IMG/VR virus record: IMGVR_UViG_3300046804_002198
Span: 1-23,520 of that record
From: a virus
Direction: 5' to 3' (one strand)
Length of the DNA: 23,520 nt
A model generated the notes under the pieces. The model searched no databases and was not told the origin of the DNA. It worked only from the letters and a program-made list of their open reading frames with translations. Positions within the stretch are counted from its first letter, which is position 1, and each line of letters begins with the position of its first letter. The translations under genes were made by a program, and so were the position numbers. Positions 1 through 5,845 of this stretch are shown here, in pieces.

Positions 1-159
1 GAAATCGCTTTATTAATCGCGGCCGTTGGCGGCCTTATTATAGCGGGCCTTATAGCCCAAATCACGATTAGGGTTCTGAATGAAAAACCTCAAGATAACA
101 ATGATTTACAGGGGCAGAAGCCTATGTCAGTGCCACGCCCGTTTGGGGGACGCCGTTGA
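1..159 (+). CDS. small membrane protein, 5' truncated by window edge
   Basis: An open frame runs in from the window edge and stops with TGA at 157-159 (52 codons visible). The visible part starts with a hydrophobic stretch of about 22 residues rich in Ala, Leu, Ile and Gly (residues 3-24), which looks like one transmembrane helix. A polar tail containing PQDNND and a C-terminal RPFGGRR follows. The next gene starts directly after the stop (TGA-ATG), so the two are probably co-translated. A membrane role such as a holin or inner-membrane accessory protein is possible, but the N-terminus is missing and nothing more specific can be said. Confidence 0.55.
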   Translation, partial: EIALLIAAVGGLIIAGLIAQITIRVLNEKPQDNNDLQGQKPMSVPRPFGGRR

Positions 160-360
160 ATGCTCCGCATCGACCCGCCTCTTCCGCTTGATACGCCAAA
201 GGGCAAGGCGATGGCTCACTTTTTGATTGACTATGGGCCCGAGCACCATCTGCTTTGGGTCACTTTTATTGACGAAACAGGCGAGTGTTGGACCTTCCAA
301 AACCCAGAAATCCGTTTGCAATCAAATACTTCGATGGGCAGACCACCAAAGGCAAAATAA
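160..360 (+). CDS. conserved small phage protein, unknown function
   Basis: A 66-residue protein that begins immediately after the previous stop codon. It has the pattern LRIDPPLPLDTP, then AHFLIDYGPEHHLLW, then TGECWTFQNPEIRLQ and NTSMGRP. From memory this pattern recurs in a small hypothetical protein of many proteobacterial phages (family knowledge, not searched here). It is soluble, with no membrane segment, no cysteine cluster and no catalytic motif. The 98 bases that follow hold no gene and carry the first copy of the repeated leader cassette. Function unknown; I am fairly sure it is real because of the recognisable pattern and the tight junction. Confidence 0.75.
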   Translation: MLRIDPPLPLDTPKGKAMAHFLIDYGPEHHLLWVTFIDETGECWTFQNPEIRLQSNTSMGRPPKAK

Positions 361-380
361 TTTTAAGAAAATGCATTTTT

Positions 381-458
381 TTGCTTGCACTGATCTTCGG
401 GATATGGGAGAAGGGGGTGTCGCCGCTGTGGCGCTAGATTTTAGATAGGAGACTTCAG
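381..458 (+). promoter_or_regulatory. leader cassette copy A: CTTGCACTG promoter-like element, hairpin, CTAGAT, RBS
   Basis: The element TTGCTTGCACTG (381-392) contains a -35-like TTGCAC at 385-390. No good -10 box is visible 17 bases downstream (GAGAAG at 408-413). A short hairpin CGCC-GCTGT-GGCG lies at 421-433, followed by CTAGAT and the ribosome binding site TAGGAGA, then the ATG at 459. The same order of elements recurs before the genes at 4487, 4885 and 6395, which is the main evidence that it is regulatory. Confidence 0.55.
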
Positions 459-755
459 ATGACCAATCGCACTCTCGCAGACAAGTACAACGATCTTGAT
501 AGCCAGATCAAAGCTCTCGAAGAGCAGAAGAAAGCCGTTAAGTCAGAAATCGTCGCGCTCGGCGTTGATCTCGTTTCTGGTGAAGAATGCGACGTTAAGG
601 TGTCGCTCTCGCAGCGTTCGGTCATGGACTTCGACAAGCTGCTCAAAGATTACGGCATCACCGAAGAGCAGTTCAAGCTCTTCTCGGCATGCGTGAAAGA
701 CGGCAAGTCTTTCGAAGTTCTCAAGGTCGTCGCAAAGAAGAAGGAGGCCGCATAA
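459..755 (+). CDS. small coiled-coil phage protein, unknown function
   Basis: A 98-residue protein with a good ribosome binding site (TAGGAGA) about 8 bases before the ATG. Residues 6-34 are highly charged and heptad-like (LADKYNDLDSQIKALEEQ, then KKAVKSEI), which predicts a coiled coil. The C-terminal half (SVMDFDKLLKDYGITEEQF) looks like a compact helical segment and the tail is lysine-rich, ending KKKEAA. It is the first gene behind leader cassette A. The last 17 bases, including RBS and stop, are copied exactly at the end of the gene at 5657-5845. No function recognised. Confidence 0.8.
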   Translation: MTNRTLADKYNDLDSQIKALEEQKKAVKSEIVALGVDLVSGEECDVKVSLSQRSVMDFDKLLKDYGITEEQFKLFSACVKDGKSFEVLKVVAKKKEAA

Positions 756-1087
756 TGGAACCTTCTTCAATTGCAGTAAAAGGCGATATTGTTGCGGTCA
801 GGTTTGACCGCAGCAGCACCACAATCAAATTGAAAACCACACGCTATTCGGATTGGCGATTGGCGCGTGCAATCAAGGTTGATCGTAAAGGTCGTGTGAC
901 CAAGTTTCGCGTCATTGCCGATACGACCGTGTCTGATGTCGATGCTATCCCCGTGCGCGTCTTTACAATCTCTGGCGATAACCAGATCAAGGCTCGGGCA
1001 CTCGCTGATGCTATCGGCAATGACAATGAGAAAAACCATTTCGCCACAGGAGAAGCTTTAAAGGAAGCAATCATCAATGGATTATAA
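755..1087 (+). CDS. hypothetical protein, beta-rich
   Basis: A 110-residue protein starting at the ATG that overlaps the upstream stop (TAATG at 753-757), with the strong site AAGGAGG 9 bases upstream. A longer in-frame start at 689 exists, but it has no ribosome binding site and runs through the end of the upstream gene, so it is not preferred. The first 75 residues alternate hydrophobic and charged positions (IAVKGDIVAVRF, STTIKLKTTRY, RVTKFRVIADTTV), suggesting a small beta-barrel. The C-terminus (residues 78-110) is probably helical. Unknown function, probably translationally coupled to its neighbours. Confidence 0.75.
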   Translation: MEPSSIAVKGDIVAVRFDRSSTTIKLKTTRYSDWRLARAIKVDRKGRVTKFRVIADTTVSDVDAIPVRVFTISGDNQIKARALADAIGNDNEKNHFATGEALKEAIINGL

Positions 1088-1364
1088 TGTTTTACTTCTT
1101 GTGTTGGTTGACGAGAAGATCTCGTCATCTGCCAAGGTCTTGTGGATCAGGTTGTTTCTCAAGTACGGAATCCACATCAACTTCTCTACCCTGTACGTCA
1201 CTCTAGCAAAGGAGCTTGATATAAACTCATGGACCGTGTCTTCCAACATGCGAATGTTGATCAAGCGCGGCGCAATAAAAGTAAATCGCAATTATGATGA
1301 AAACGGCCGAACAGCGAGCACGTTCACGTTGGTCGAGCCAACTAAATGGAAAAAGGTTAAATGA
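1077..1364 (+). CDS. winged-helix/HTH DNA-binding-like protein
   Basis: A 95-residue protein overlapping the previous gene by 11 bases, with AAGGAAG upstream of the ATG. Residues 15-85 read like a winged helix: a first helix (ISSSAKVLWIRLFLKYG), the pair TLYVTLAKELDI and WTVSSNMRMLIKRGAI as helix-turn-helix, then a beta wing (IKVNRNYDENGRTASTFTLV). This resembles the DNA-binding part of phage replication-initiator or MarR/GntR-like regulators. It has no effector domain, so it could be a small transcription regulator or a replication accessory protein. Its place among small early-type genes fits either role. The fold is inferred from the pattern only. Confidence 0.65.
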   Translation: MDYNVLLLVLVDEKISSSAKVLWIRLFLKYGIHINFSTLYVTLAKELDINSWTVSSNMRMLIKRGAIKVNRNYDENGRTASTFTLVEPTKWKKVK

Positions 1365-1720
1365 CAAAACTTTCGGAAATGCTTAAATCAGCATCTTTAA
1401 CATCAGAGGAATCTAAAATGGATATCAATGTTTCATTGTCAAAAAAAGAAAAGACCCATGGCATTTACAAAGAGACGGCGAGCCTGTCTCAATCTTTGAA
1501 GGACGTCATGCGTTCGGGCCGCAACTGGCAGAACCTGAACGATCAACAGAAAGAGTCGCTTGAGGCAATTGCTATGAAGCTTGCTCGCCTGTTGAATGGC
1601 AATCAGAATCATCGAGACCATTGGGATGATGTTGCAGGCTATGCAACCCTTGGTGGCGAAGGTGGCGCGGTCAATCTACCGACTGTCCGCGGTGACATTG
1701 AACAAGCATTGGGGCAATAA
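1361..1720 (+). CDS. DUF6378/MazG-like small protein
   Basis: A 119-residue protein joined to the previous gene by an ATGA overlap (1361-1364). The C-terminal half carries LNDQQKESLEAIAMKLARLL, then NGNQNHRDHWDDVAGYATLG. The pattern 'K.ARL..G...H.D.W.D.AGYA' is the signature I associate with the DUF6378 family of phage proteins, which look like all-alpha NTP pyrophosphatases (memory, not searched). The usual family N-terminal helices are shortened here, so catalytic activity is uncertain. An internal ATG at 1418 (residue 20) has a good GAGGA site 7 bases upstream and could be the main start, giving a 100-residue product. Confidence 0.65.
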   Translation: MTKLSEMLKSASLTSEESKMDINVSLSKKEKTHGIYKETASLSQSLKDVMRSGRNWQNLNDQQKESLEAIAMKLARLLNGNQNHRDHWDDVAGYATLGGEGGAVNLPTVRGDIEQALGQ

Positions 1721-1721
1721 A

Positions 1722-1928
1722 ATGAGACACGCTGACGACCTGACGATCAAGCACATTATCGAATTGCGTAAGCAGCTTGCTGAAGCAGAGCGTCAGCGTG
1801 ACAATGCTTTGAATGCTTGTATGGCATTACGAAAGAAGATTGATTCATTGCAACGCACGTTGGAAAAATACGGTGACTATACGTTTGATAGTATTAGTTA
1901 CACGTTGAAGGGATTTGGAGGTGAGTGA
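1722..1928 (+). CDS. small coiled-coil protein
   Basis: A 68-residue protein that starts two bases after the upstream stop. The sequence is dominated by a coiled coil from residue 10 to 46 (IIELRKQLAEAERQRDNAL, ACMALRKKIDSLQRTL). A short tail, YGDYTFDSISYTLKGFGGE, follows. The stop overlaps the next start (TGATG). An extended frame back to 1596 is an out-of-frame shadow of the upstream gene. It belongs to a cluster of similar small helical proteins (1722-2385), probably related by duplication and shuffling. Function unknown. Confidence 0.65.
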   Translation: MRHADDLTIKHIIELRKQLAEAERQRDNALNACMALRKKIDSLQRTLEKYGDYTFDSISYTLKGFGGE

Positions 1929-2158
1929 TGGACATCGTTGAACGGTTGCGAAAAATTGCAGAAATTCATTTCTCTGAAACAGGCGATTGGTGCGAAGAAG
2001 CCGCCGACGAGATTGAGAAATTGCGTGAAGAACGCAATCGGTTGCGGGAAGCATTGCGGAAGATTGGTGAAGGCAATGTATGCGTTTCATTGCTAACGCA
2101 TCCGTCACAATGTGGGAGAGCATATCAAGCCCGCACCGCGCTGAAGGAGAAAGAGTAA
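1928..2158 (+). CDS. small coiled-coil phage protein (MDIVERLR type)
   Basis: A 76-residue protein whose ATG overlaps the upstream stop (TGATG, 1926-1930) with TGGAGGTG as a strong ribosome binding site. A GTG three bases earlier is in frame, but the ATG is better placed. It begins MDIVERLRKIAE and continues CEEAADEIEKLREER-NRLREALRKI, a pattern common in small phage proteins sometimes grouped with Ead/Ea22-like products. A likely leucine-zipper-like coiled coil spans residues 24-47. The following gene starts MDLVE and repeats the EIE[KR]LR core, so the two look like diverged paralogues. Confidence 0.7.
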   Translation: MDIVERLRKIAEIHFSETGDWCEEAADEIEKLREERNRLREALRKIGEGNVCVSLLTHPSQCGRAYQARTALKEKE

Positions 2159-2385
2159 TGGACCTCGTTGAATTAATGCAAAAAGCATTAGACAAAACCA
2201 ACGACCCTGATGCGCTATTTGCTTTAGATAAAGGCATCACTGAAATTGAGCGGTTGCGGGGAATTATTGATAAACAGATGGTAAAAGAATTTGCGGATCG
2301 TTGGGCTAATCATATTTTATATGATCAACCTAAAATACCTCAAGGTTTTCCATCTCTTCTTGACGCACTAAAGGATAAAGAGTGA
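2158..2385 (+). CDS. small helical protein, paralogue of upstream gene
   Basis: A 75-residue protein starting in a TAATG overlap (2156-2160) with GAAGGAGAA upstream. A longer in-frame start at 2080 lacks a ribosome binding site and lies inside the previous gene. The N-terminus MDLVELMQKALDK and the core GITEIERLRGIIDK resemble MDIVERLRKIAE and ADEIEKLREER of the preceding protein. The C-terminus (EFADRWANHILYDQPKIPQG, then FPSLLDALKDKE) is unique. It is linked to the next gene by TGATG. Function unknown. Confidence 0.7.
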   Translation: MDLVELMQKALDKTNDPDALFALDKGITEIERLRGIIDKQMVKEFADRWANHILYDQPKIPQGFPSLLDALKDKE

Positions 2386-2606
2386 TGGACCATCCGCATT
2401 ATATAACGCCTGAAGAGGCTGAGGATTTATACTGCCCAATAAGTATGGGCGCGATTGAAGGAAAAGATTTGTGCGCTGGCCCAAAGTGCATGGCATGGCG
2501 GTGGAGGCTGATGCGATACGCTGAAGAGAAAGATCCTGAGACGGATTCATGGCCTGCTATCTACAGCACAACCCATGGCTATTGCGGGATGCTGGAGCGG
2601 CCATGA
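2385..2606 (+). CDS. small Cys-containing phage protein
   Basis: A 73-residue protein whose ATG overlaps the previous stop (TGATG). Cys17 (in YCP), Cys30 and Cys35 (in LCAGPKCMAWRW) and Cys67 give a pattern that recurs in a common small phage protein with 'CP...C.GP.CMAWRW'. The spacing could bind a metal such as zinc, but this is inferred. It closes the small-gene cluster; the next gene is separated by 73 bases with its own hairpin leader. Function unknown, reality likely. Confidence 0.7.
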   Translation: MDHPHYITPEEAEDLYCPISMGAIEGKDLCAGPKCMAWRWRLMRYAEEKDPETDSWPAIYSTTHGYCGMLERP

Positions 2607-2642
2607 ATGAAAGGATGAATAAATAAATAAATTTAAGACAGG

Positions 2643-2679
2643 GCCCCGCTGTTCAGGGGCATTCAGAGGGAATAATAAA
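2643..2679 (+). promoter_or_regulatory. leader hairpin with GCTGT loop and RBS
   Basis: The segment GCCCC-GCTGTTCA-GGGGC (2643-2660) forms a 5-bp GC stem. It has no following U-run, so it looks like a leader structure and not a terminator. It is followed by the site GAGGGAA and the ATG at 2680. The CCCCGCTGT loop sequence also occurs in both hairpins before the gene at 21962, and GCTGT occupies the loop of the hairpin at 421-433. Confidence 0.5.
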
Positions 2680-3315
2680 ATGTTAGATAAAACAAAGAAG
2701 ACAGAAATTGTTGCAATCACTGCACCAAAAATCCAGACAGCAAGCTTTAAGCTGATTGGTACTGCGCCTTTTGTACAAGCTCGATTTTCACAAAAAGCAA
2801 AGCTTGCCATGATGGCGAAGATGGAAGCAGGCGGCACAGCCAAAGGCAAGAAAGTGCGTGACGCGCGTGACTTTGATCAAGACTGTAGAGATGCAATGCA
2901 TATCGGTGTTGATGGCAAGAACGGCGTACCCGCGGGCGCGTTTCGTAATGCTATGATCTCTGCGTGTCGTCTCGTTGGTTTTAAGATGACGCTTGCAAAG
3001 CTTTCTATCTTTGTCGAGGCAGACACGTTCGACGCTGTCGATGGTGTTCCTCTTGTTCACTTACACGGCGATTGGGAGCGCCTCGATATGCACACACGAA
3101 ATGCGACAGGTGTTGTCGATATTCGCGTGCGGCCGATGTGGCGCAAGTGGCATATTGATCTGCGTGTGAAATACGATGCCGATCAATTTACTCTTACCGA
3201 TGTGACCAACTTGCTTATGCGTGCTGGTGTTCAGGTCGGTATTGGTGAAGGCCGACATGATTCCAAATCATCAACAGGTTTAGGTTTTGGGACGTTTGAA
3301 ATTGAAAGAGCTTGA
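2680..3315 (+). CDS. conserved phage protein with RAMP-like sequence pattern
   Basis: A 211-residue protein with a GAGGGAA site upstream. It starts with a likely beta strand (ASFKLIGTAPFVQARF) and continues with a Lys-rich loop (MEAGGTAKGKKVRDARDF). A motif GVPAGAFRNAMISACRLVGF follows at residues 87-106, then a set of beta strands. It ends with the glycine-rich segment VGIGEGRHDSKSSTGLGFGT. I recall a conserved phage protein of this type without an assigned role. The 'P...FR.A' helix plus a C-terminal G.G...(S)..G.G.G loop resembles ferredoxin-like RAMP (Cas7/Csm3-type) RNA-binding proteins. That is inference from pattern only. It is followed within 2 bases by the next gene. Confidence 0.7.
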   Translation: MLDKTKKTEIVAITAPKIQTASFKLIGTAPFVQARFSQKAKLAMMAKMEAGGTAKGKKVRDARDFDQDCRDAMHIGVDGKNGVPAGAFRNAMISACRLVGFKMTLAKLSIFVEADTFDAVDGVPLVHLHGDWERLDMHTRNATGVVDIRVRPMWRKWHIDLRVKYDADQFTLTDVTNLLMRAGVQVGIGEGRHDSKSSTGLGFGTFEIERA

Positions 3316-3316
3316 T

Positions 3317-3751
3317 ATGGACATCAACGCAATAAAAGACGAGCTTCAACAGCTTGCAGTGGGGGGTGTTCTCGAACCTGAACAGGTTGTCGAGGCAGCA
3401 AGAAACCCCAATTCATCCATGCACAATCAATTTGTGTGGGATGATAATGAGGCTTCTCATCTTTATCGTTTGCAACAGGCTCGCGCACTGATCAAACGTG
3501 TAAAGGTTGAGGTGATCCGCTCCGATAATGAAGTGGTGCGGGTTCCAGTATTCGTACGATCGCCGACGGGATCAGGTTATGAAGCCACACAGCAGGTTGT
3601 GGTTCGTCACGCTGATCGTATCACGCTCGTACTCATGACACTCACGACGTGTGCGACGATGCTTAAGAATCTGGCTGCGCCAGAGCTCGATGAGATCATC
3701 GAACACATCGAGAGTCTCAAGGAGAAACTTCTTCTTGAGAATGCTGCCTAA
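3317..3751 (+). CDS. conserved phage hypothetical protein
   Basis: A 144-residue protein starting at the ATG just after the upstream stop, with AAAGAG as a weak ribosome binding site. The longer in-frame start at 3287 lies in the previous gene and is not preferred. Recognisable elements are LEPEQVVEAARNPNSSMHNQ, then FVWDDNEASHLYRLQQARAL, a central beta region (VEVIRSDNEVVRVPVFVR) and a C-terminal amphipathic helix (LDEIIEHIESLKEKLLLEN). I recall similar proteins in other phages with no known function. It is the last gene before the pentamer array, which begins within a few bases of its stop. Confidence 0.7.
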   Translation: MDINAIKDELQQLAVGGVLEPEQVVEAARNPNSSMHNQFVWDDNEASHLYRLQQARALIKRVKVEVIRSDNEVVRVPVFVRSPTGSGYEATQQVVVRHADRITLVLMTLTTCATMLKNLAAPELDEIIEHIESLKEKLLLENAA

Positions 3752-3754
3752 GCC

Positions 3755-4372
3755 AAATGGCAGGCTTCGCAATGCTGGGCGCTGGTGGTTCGGTAACGCA
3801 CAGCAGGGCAAGGCAGGCACGGTACGGCGAGCCGAGGATACGCTAGGCATGACCACGCAAGGCAGGCGAGGCGGGACACGGTATGGCTAGGTCTGGCAAC
3901 GTCTGGCGAGGCAGGCACGGCACGACACGGTGAGCCATGGATTGTCATAGCAAGGCGGGGCAACGCAGGCGAGACTAGGCACTGCTCGGCAATGCGAGGC
4001 AAGGCGGGGCAGGCAAGGCGAGGCGCGTACTGGTCTGACGAGTCGCGGCGAGCCGTGGCAAGGCAGGCAAGGCACGGCAGTGTGAGGCTAGTTTGGGCGA
4101 GGTCAGGCAAGGCAGGCACGGCACGGCTGGGACTTGCAAGGCGCGGCATCGACCGGATCGGCAAGGCAGGCTAGGCAAGGCGCAGCTCGGTGCGGCATGG
4201 CGCAGCAAGGCAGGCTCGGCAGTACTGGGACGGGCTGGGCAGAGCGCGGCTCGGTGCGGCATGGCGAGGCACGGCAGGCAAGACGAGGCGTCGTATGGCG
4301 GGGCAATGCTGTGTAATGCAAAGCAGGCGTGACAAGGCGGCGCACGGTCAGGATAGGCCAAGCACCGCAAAC
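3755..4372. repeat. non-coding GGCNN pentamer array in 44-64 bp blocks
   Basis: About 600 bases are built from 5-base units of the form GGCNN with drifting copies. Once per block the phase is shortened to four bases, giving the 7-mer GGCAGGC. These phase markers start at 3812, 3861, 3910, 3964 (CGCAGGC), 4008, 4062, 4111, 4165, 4209, 4273 and 4322 (AGCAGGC). The spacings are 49, 49, 54, 44, 54, 49, 54, 44, 64 and 49, all 4 modulo 5, so each block is one 4-mer plus 8-12 pentamers with no other slip. A related block starts at 3759 (spacing 53). The + strand has frequent stops and no plausible start site. The array sits between a stop codon and a terminator, so it may be transcribed. Function unknown. 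Confidence 0.9.
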
Positions 4373-4374
4373 AT

Positions 4375-4406
4375 AAAGAGGGGGTTTCGACCCCCTCTTT
4401 TTTCTA
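4375..4406 (+). terminator. strong rho-independent terminator
   Basis: The stem GAGGGGGT pairs with ACCCCCTC around a TTCG tetraloop (4378-4397) and extends through AAA/TTT. A run of T residues follows. It closes the transcription unit ending with the pentamer array. Confidence 0.93.
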
Positions 4407-4410
4407 TTTT

Positions 4411-4486
4411 TGTGCTTGCAATATTCTGCAGCAACTGGTACGGATTATGTGTCGGCCAAGGGGCCGCCTAGATTGGAGATTGCGAT
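4411..4486 (+). promoter_or_regulatory. leader cassette copy B
   Basis: It contains TGCTTGCAATATT (-35-like TTGCAA at 4416-4421), the hairpin CGGCC-AAGG-GGCCG at 4453-4466, then CTAGATTGGAGATTG, which supplies the ribosome binding site for the ATG at 4487. It lies directly after the terminator at 4375-4406, consistent with a fresh transcription start. The -10 box is not obvious. Confidence 0.55.
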
Positions 4487-4711
4487 ATGAGTTCGATTGA
4501 AATTTTCGCCACATGTGACCGTCTTCGCAAGGCATACGCTGCTGATGCAGTCCGTCAGGGTTTCTCGGCGGATGGCATCTATGCCCGCTCCATGTATGAG
4601 ATGGCGCTTGAGGTGTTCATCGCGCAAATGGTCAAGGGCAATGCTAGCCGCACGTTCGAAGAGCACGTCCAGTGGTACCTCAACCAGATTGAGGAGCAGG
4701 CAAGCCTGTGA
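4487..4711 (+). CDS. small hypothetical protein
   Basis: A 74-residue helical protein with a TTGGAGATT ribosome binding site from leader cassette B. The sequence runs MSSIEIFATCDRLRKAYAAD, then IYARSMYEMALEVFIAQMVK, then FEEHVQWYLNQIEEQASL. There are no membrane or metal motifs. It forms a one-gene unit between two terminators, so it is probably expressed on its own. Function unknown. Confidence 0.7.
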   Translation: MSSIEIFATCDRLRKAYAADAVRQGFSADGIYARSMYEMALEVFIAQMVKGNASRTFEEHVQWYLNQIEEQASL

Positions 4712-4720
4712 TAAAAAGGC

Positions 4721-4749
4721 GGACTCCCCTTTCCATTGTAGGGTAGTCC
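4721..4749 (+). other. interrupted hairpin downstream of gene
   Basis: GGACT pairs with AGTCC and CCC with GGG inside it, with a 1-base mismatch between and an 11-base loop. It lies between the gene at 4487 and the stronger terminator at 4758-4789 and may protect the 3' end of the transcript. Confidence 0.45.
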
Positions 4750-4757
4750 TCCCGACT

Positions 4758-4789
4758 TAGGGGCCCTTTGATGGGCCCCTCTTTTTTTT
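4758..4789 (+). terminator. rho-independent terminator
   Basis: GGGGCCC-TTTGAT-GGGCCCC (4760-4779) forms a 7-bp GC stem followed by TC and eight T residues. Confidence 0.92.
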
Positions 4790-4806
4790 ATAGGTTCGTG
4801 TAATTT

Positions 4807-4884
4807 TCTACTTGCACTGGTTTTGGATTTATGATTTTATGATTCTTGTTCGGGGACGGCCCCGACTAGATTGGAGATTGCAAA
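4807..4884 (+). promoter_or_regulatory. leader cassette copy C
   Basis: It has CTTGCACTGG (TTGCAC at 4812-4817), with TTTTAT 17 bases downstream as a possible -10. The hairpin CGGGG-ACGG-CCCCG lies at 4851-4864, followed by ACTAGATTGGAGATTG and the ATG at 4885. It lies just after the terminator at 4758-4789. This copy has the best -10 candidate of the four. Confidence 0.6.
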
Positions 4885-5643
4885 ATGTTCTACTATCGCT
4901 CAGGCCAAGAAGTTTCTGGTGAAGTCCAATCGACCGCACGCGGTCATTCAGCAGCCCAGCCTTATCCCTGCGGCCGTTGCGGCGGCTCAGGCCATTACAG
5001 CTATAACCAAATCGACGGCACAACATGCTTCGAGTGCCGCGGCCATGGCTTCAAAGGCCGCACCCGTGACGTGCCTGTCTACACGGCTGAACAGCTTGAC
5101 AAGCTCAATGCCAAAACAAATGCCAAGGCAGCAAAAAAGGCTGCTGAAGTACATGCACGCGAAACCGCTTTCGACGCGCTCTACGCCGACCTGCTTCTCG
5201 CTGTAGCAAAGCTCGACCATGTGCCTGCGTTCGTAGATGACGTGATCTCCAAGGGCCGCAAGTACGGCACGCTTTCTGACGCGCAGGTTGCAGCCGTCCA
5301 GAAGACGATCGAGCGCGAGCTTGCCAAGAAGGCGCAGGACGCCGCATCTGGCTGGGTCGGCACTGTCGGCGAGCGTATCACGGTCGATGCCACAGTCGTC
5401 TTCGTGACGTCCTACGAAGGCGTTTTCGGCACGACGCACGTTCACGGCTTGCGCGACGCAGCTGGCAACATGCTGATTCACAAGGGTGCCAAGCTTCTGG
5501 TCAATGTGATCGACAGCTATCCGCAGCAGGTCACGAAGGGCGAGCTTGTGCGCTTCTCGGCCACCGTAAAGGAACACGGCACACGCGACGGCGTGAAGCA
5601 GACAATCCTCGCGCGCCCGTCACGCGCAGAGTTTATGGACTGA
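4885..5643 (+). CDS. DnaJ-type zinc finger plus OB-like domain protein
   Basis: A 252-residue protein with a TTGGAGATT site. Residues 29-55 hold two CxxC knuckles of DnaJ cysteine-rich type, CGRCGGSG (Cys29, Cys32) and CFECRGHG (Cys48, Cys51), so one zinc ion is likely bound. No J domain is present. Residues 70-150 are charged and helical. The C-terminal 95 residues (GWVGTVGERITVDATVVFV, DAAGNMLIHKGAKLL, FSATVKEHGTRDGVKQTILA) match a pattern I know from phage OB-like domains with 'D..GN' and 'TVK.H....G.KQT.L.R'. A role in binding nucleic acid or protein partners during replication is plausible but not shown. GC content is visibly higher than in the neighbouring leader. Confidence 0.75.
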   Translation: MFYYRSGQEVSGEVQSTARGHSAAQPYPCGRCGGSGHYSYNQIDGTTCFECRGHGFKGRTRDVPVYTAEQLDKLNAKTNAKAAKKAAEVHARETAFDALYADLLLAVAKLDHVPAFVDDVISKGRKYGTLSDAQVAAVQKTIERELAKKAQDAASGWVGTVGERITVDATVVFVTSYEGVFGTTHVHGLRDAAGNMLIHKGAKLLVNVIDSYPQQVTKGELVRFSATVKEHGTRDGVKQTILARPSRAEFMD

Positions 5644-5656
5644 GGGGGAGGTTATT

Positions 5657-5845
5657 ATGACCATCCAAGACGCAATCAATATTGTACAATACGCCGACGA
5701 AGATGCGGATTTCTACGTCGTAGCCAATGCCTATCAGACCTTGATAGATTTTGACCTGATCTGGGATCTGGGCGCAGAATACGCTCAGGAAGCTCAGTAT
5801 CTGATCGACTTCGGTATCTGTTATAGCAAGAAGGAGGCCGCATAA
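5657..5845 (+). CDS. small phage protein, first of a tandem paralogue pair (DUF7417-like)
   Basis: A 62-residue protein with the strong site GGGGGAGG upstream. It reads MTIQDAINIVQYADEDADFY, then AYQTLIDFDLIWDLGAEYAQ, then AQYLIDFGICYSKK. The next gene has the same layout (DAIEII, then AWQALIDTGLVWRLQGRYGR, then AHNLIVEGVC), so the pair arose by duplication. The pattern is a widespread small phage protein that I associate with DUF7417 (memory, unverified). It lacks the LQG and YGR signature residues that its partner keeps, so it is the diverged copy. It ends in KKEAA with a TAATG overlap. Confidence 0.75.
   Translation: MTIQDAINIVQYADEDADFYVVANAYQTLIDFDLIWDLGAEYAQEAQYLIDFGICYSKKEAA

Noticed and set aside
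371-448. Leader peptide of 25 residues starting MHFFACTDLRDM
   Set aside because: It has no ribosome binding site and overlaps the promoter-like element and hairpin of cassette A, so it is better explained as untranslated.
689-754. Upstream extension of the 755 gene
   Set aside because: No ribosome binding site, whereas 755 has AAGGAGG and a TAATG overlap.
1596-1721. Upstream extension of the 1722 gene
   Set aside because: It lies wholly inside the preceding gene in another frame; the ATG at 1722 follows the upstream stop as in the rest of the operon.
2603-2626. Seven-codon frame MNERMNK after the Cys-containing gene
   Set aside because: Too short to judge and lies in an AT-rich spacer without a clear binding site.
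3748-4370. Long minus-strand frames over the pentamer array, rich in Leu/Pro/Ala/Cys
   Set aside because: The 5-base period gives open frames in several registers at once and a five-residue quasi-repeat in each. There is no ribosome binding site and no natural protein pattern, so the openness follows from composition.
3759-4372. CRISPR array
   Set aside because: No conserved repeat of 24-37 bases with unique spacers exists; variation is spread within every pentamer.
3755-4372. Diversity-generating retroelement template or variable region
   Set aside because: No reverse transcriptase and no matching second copy is in the window, and changes are not limited to adenines.
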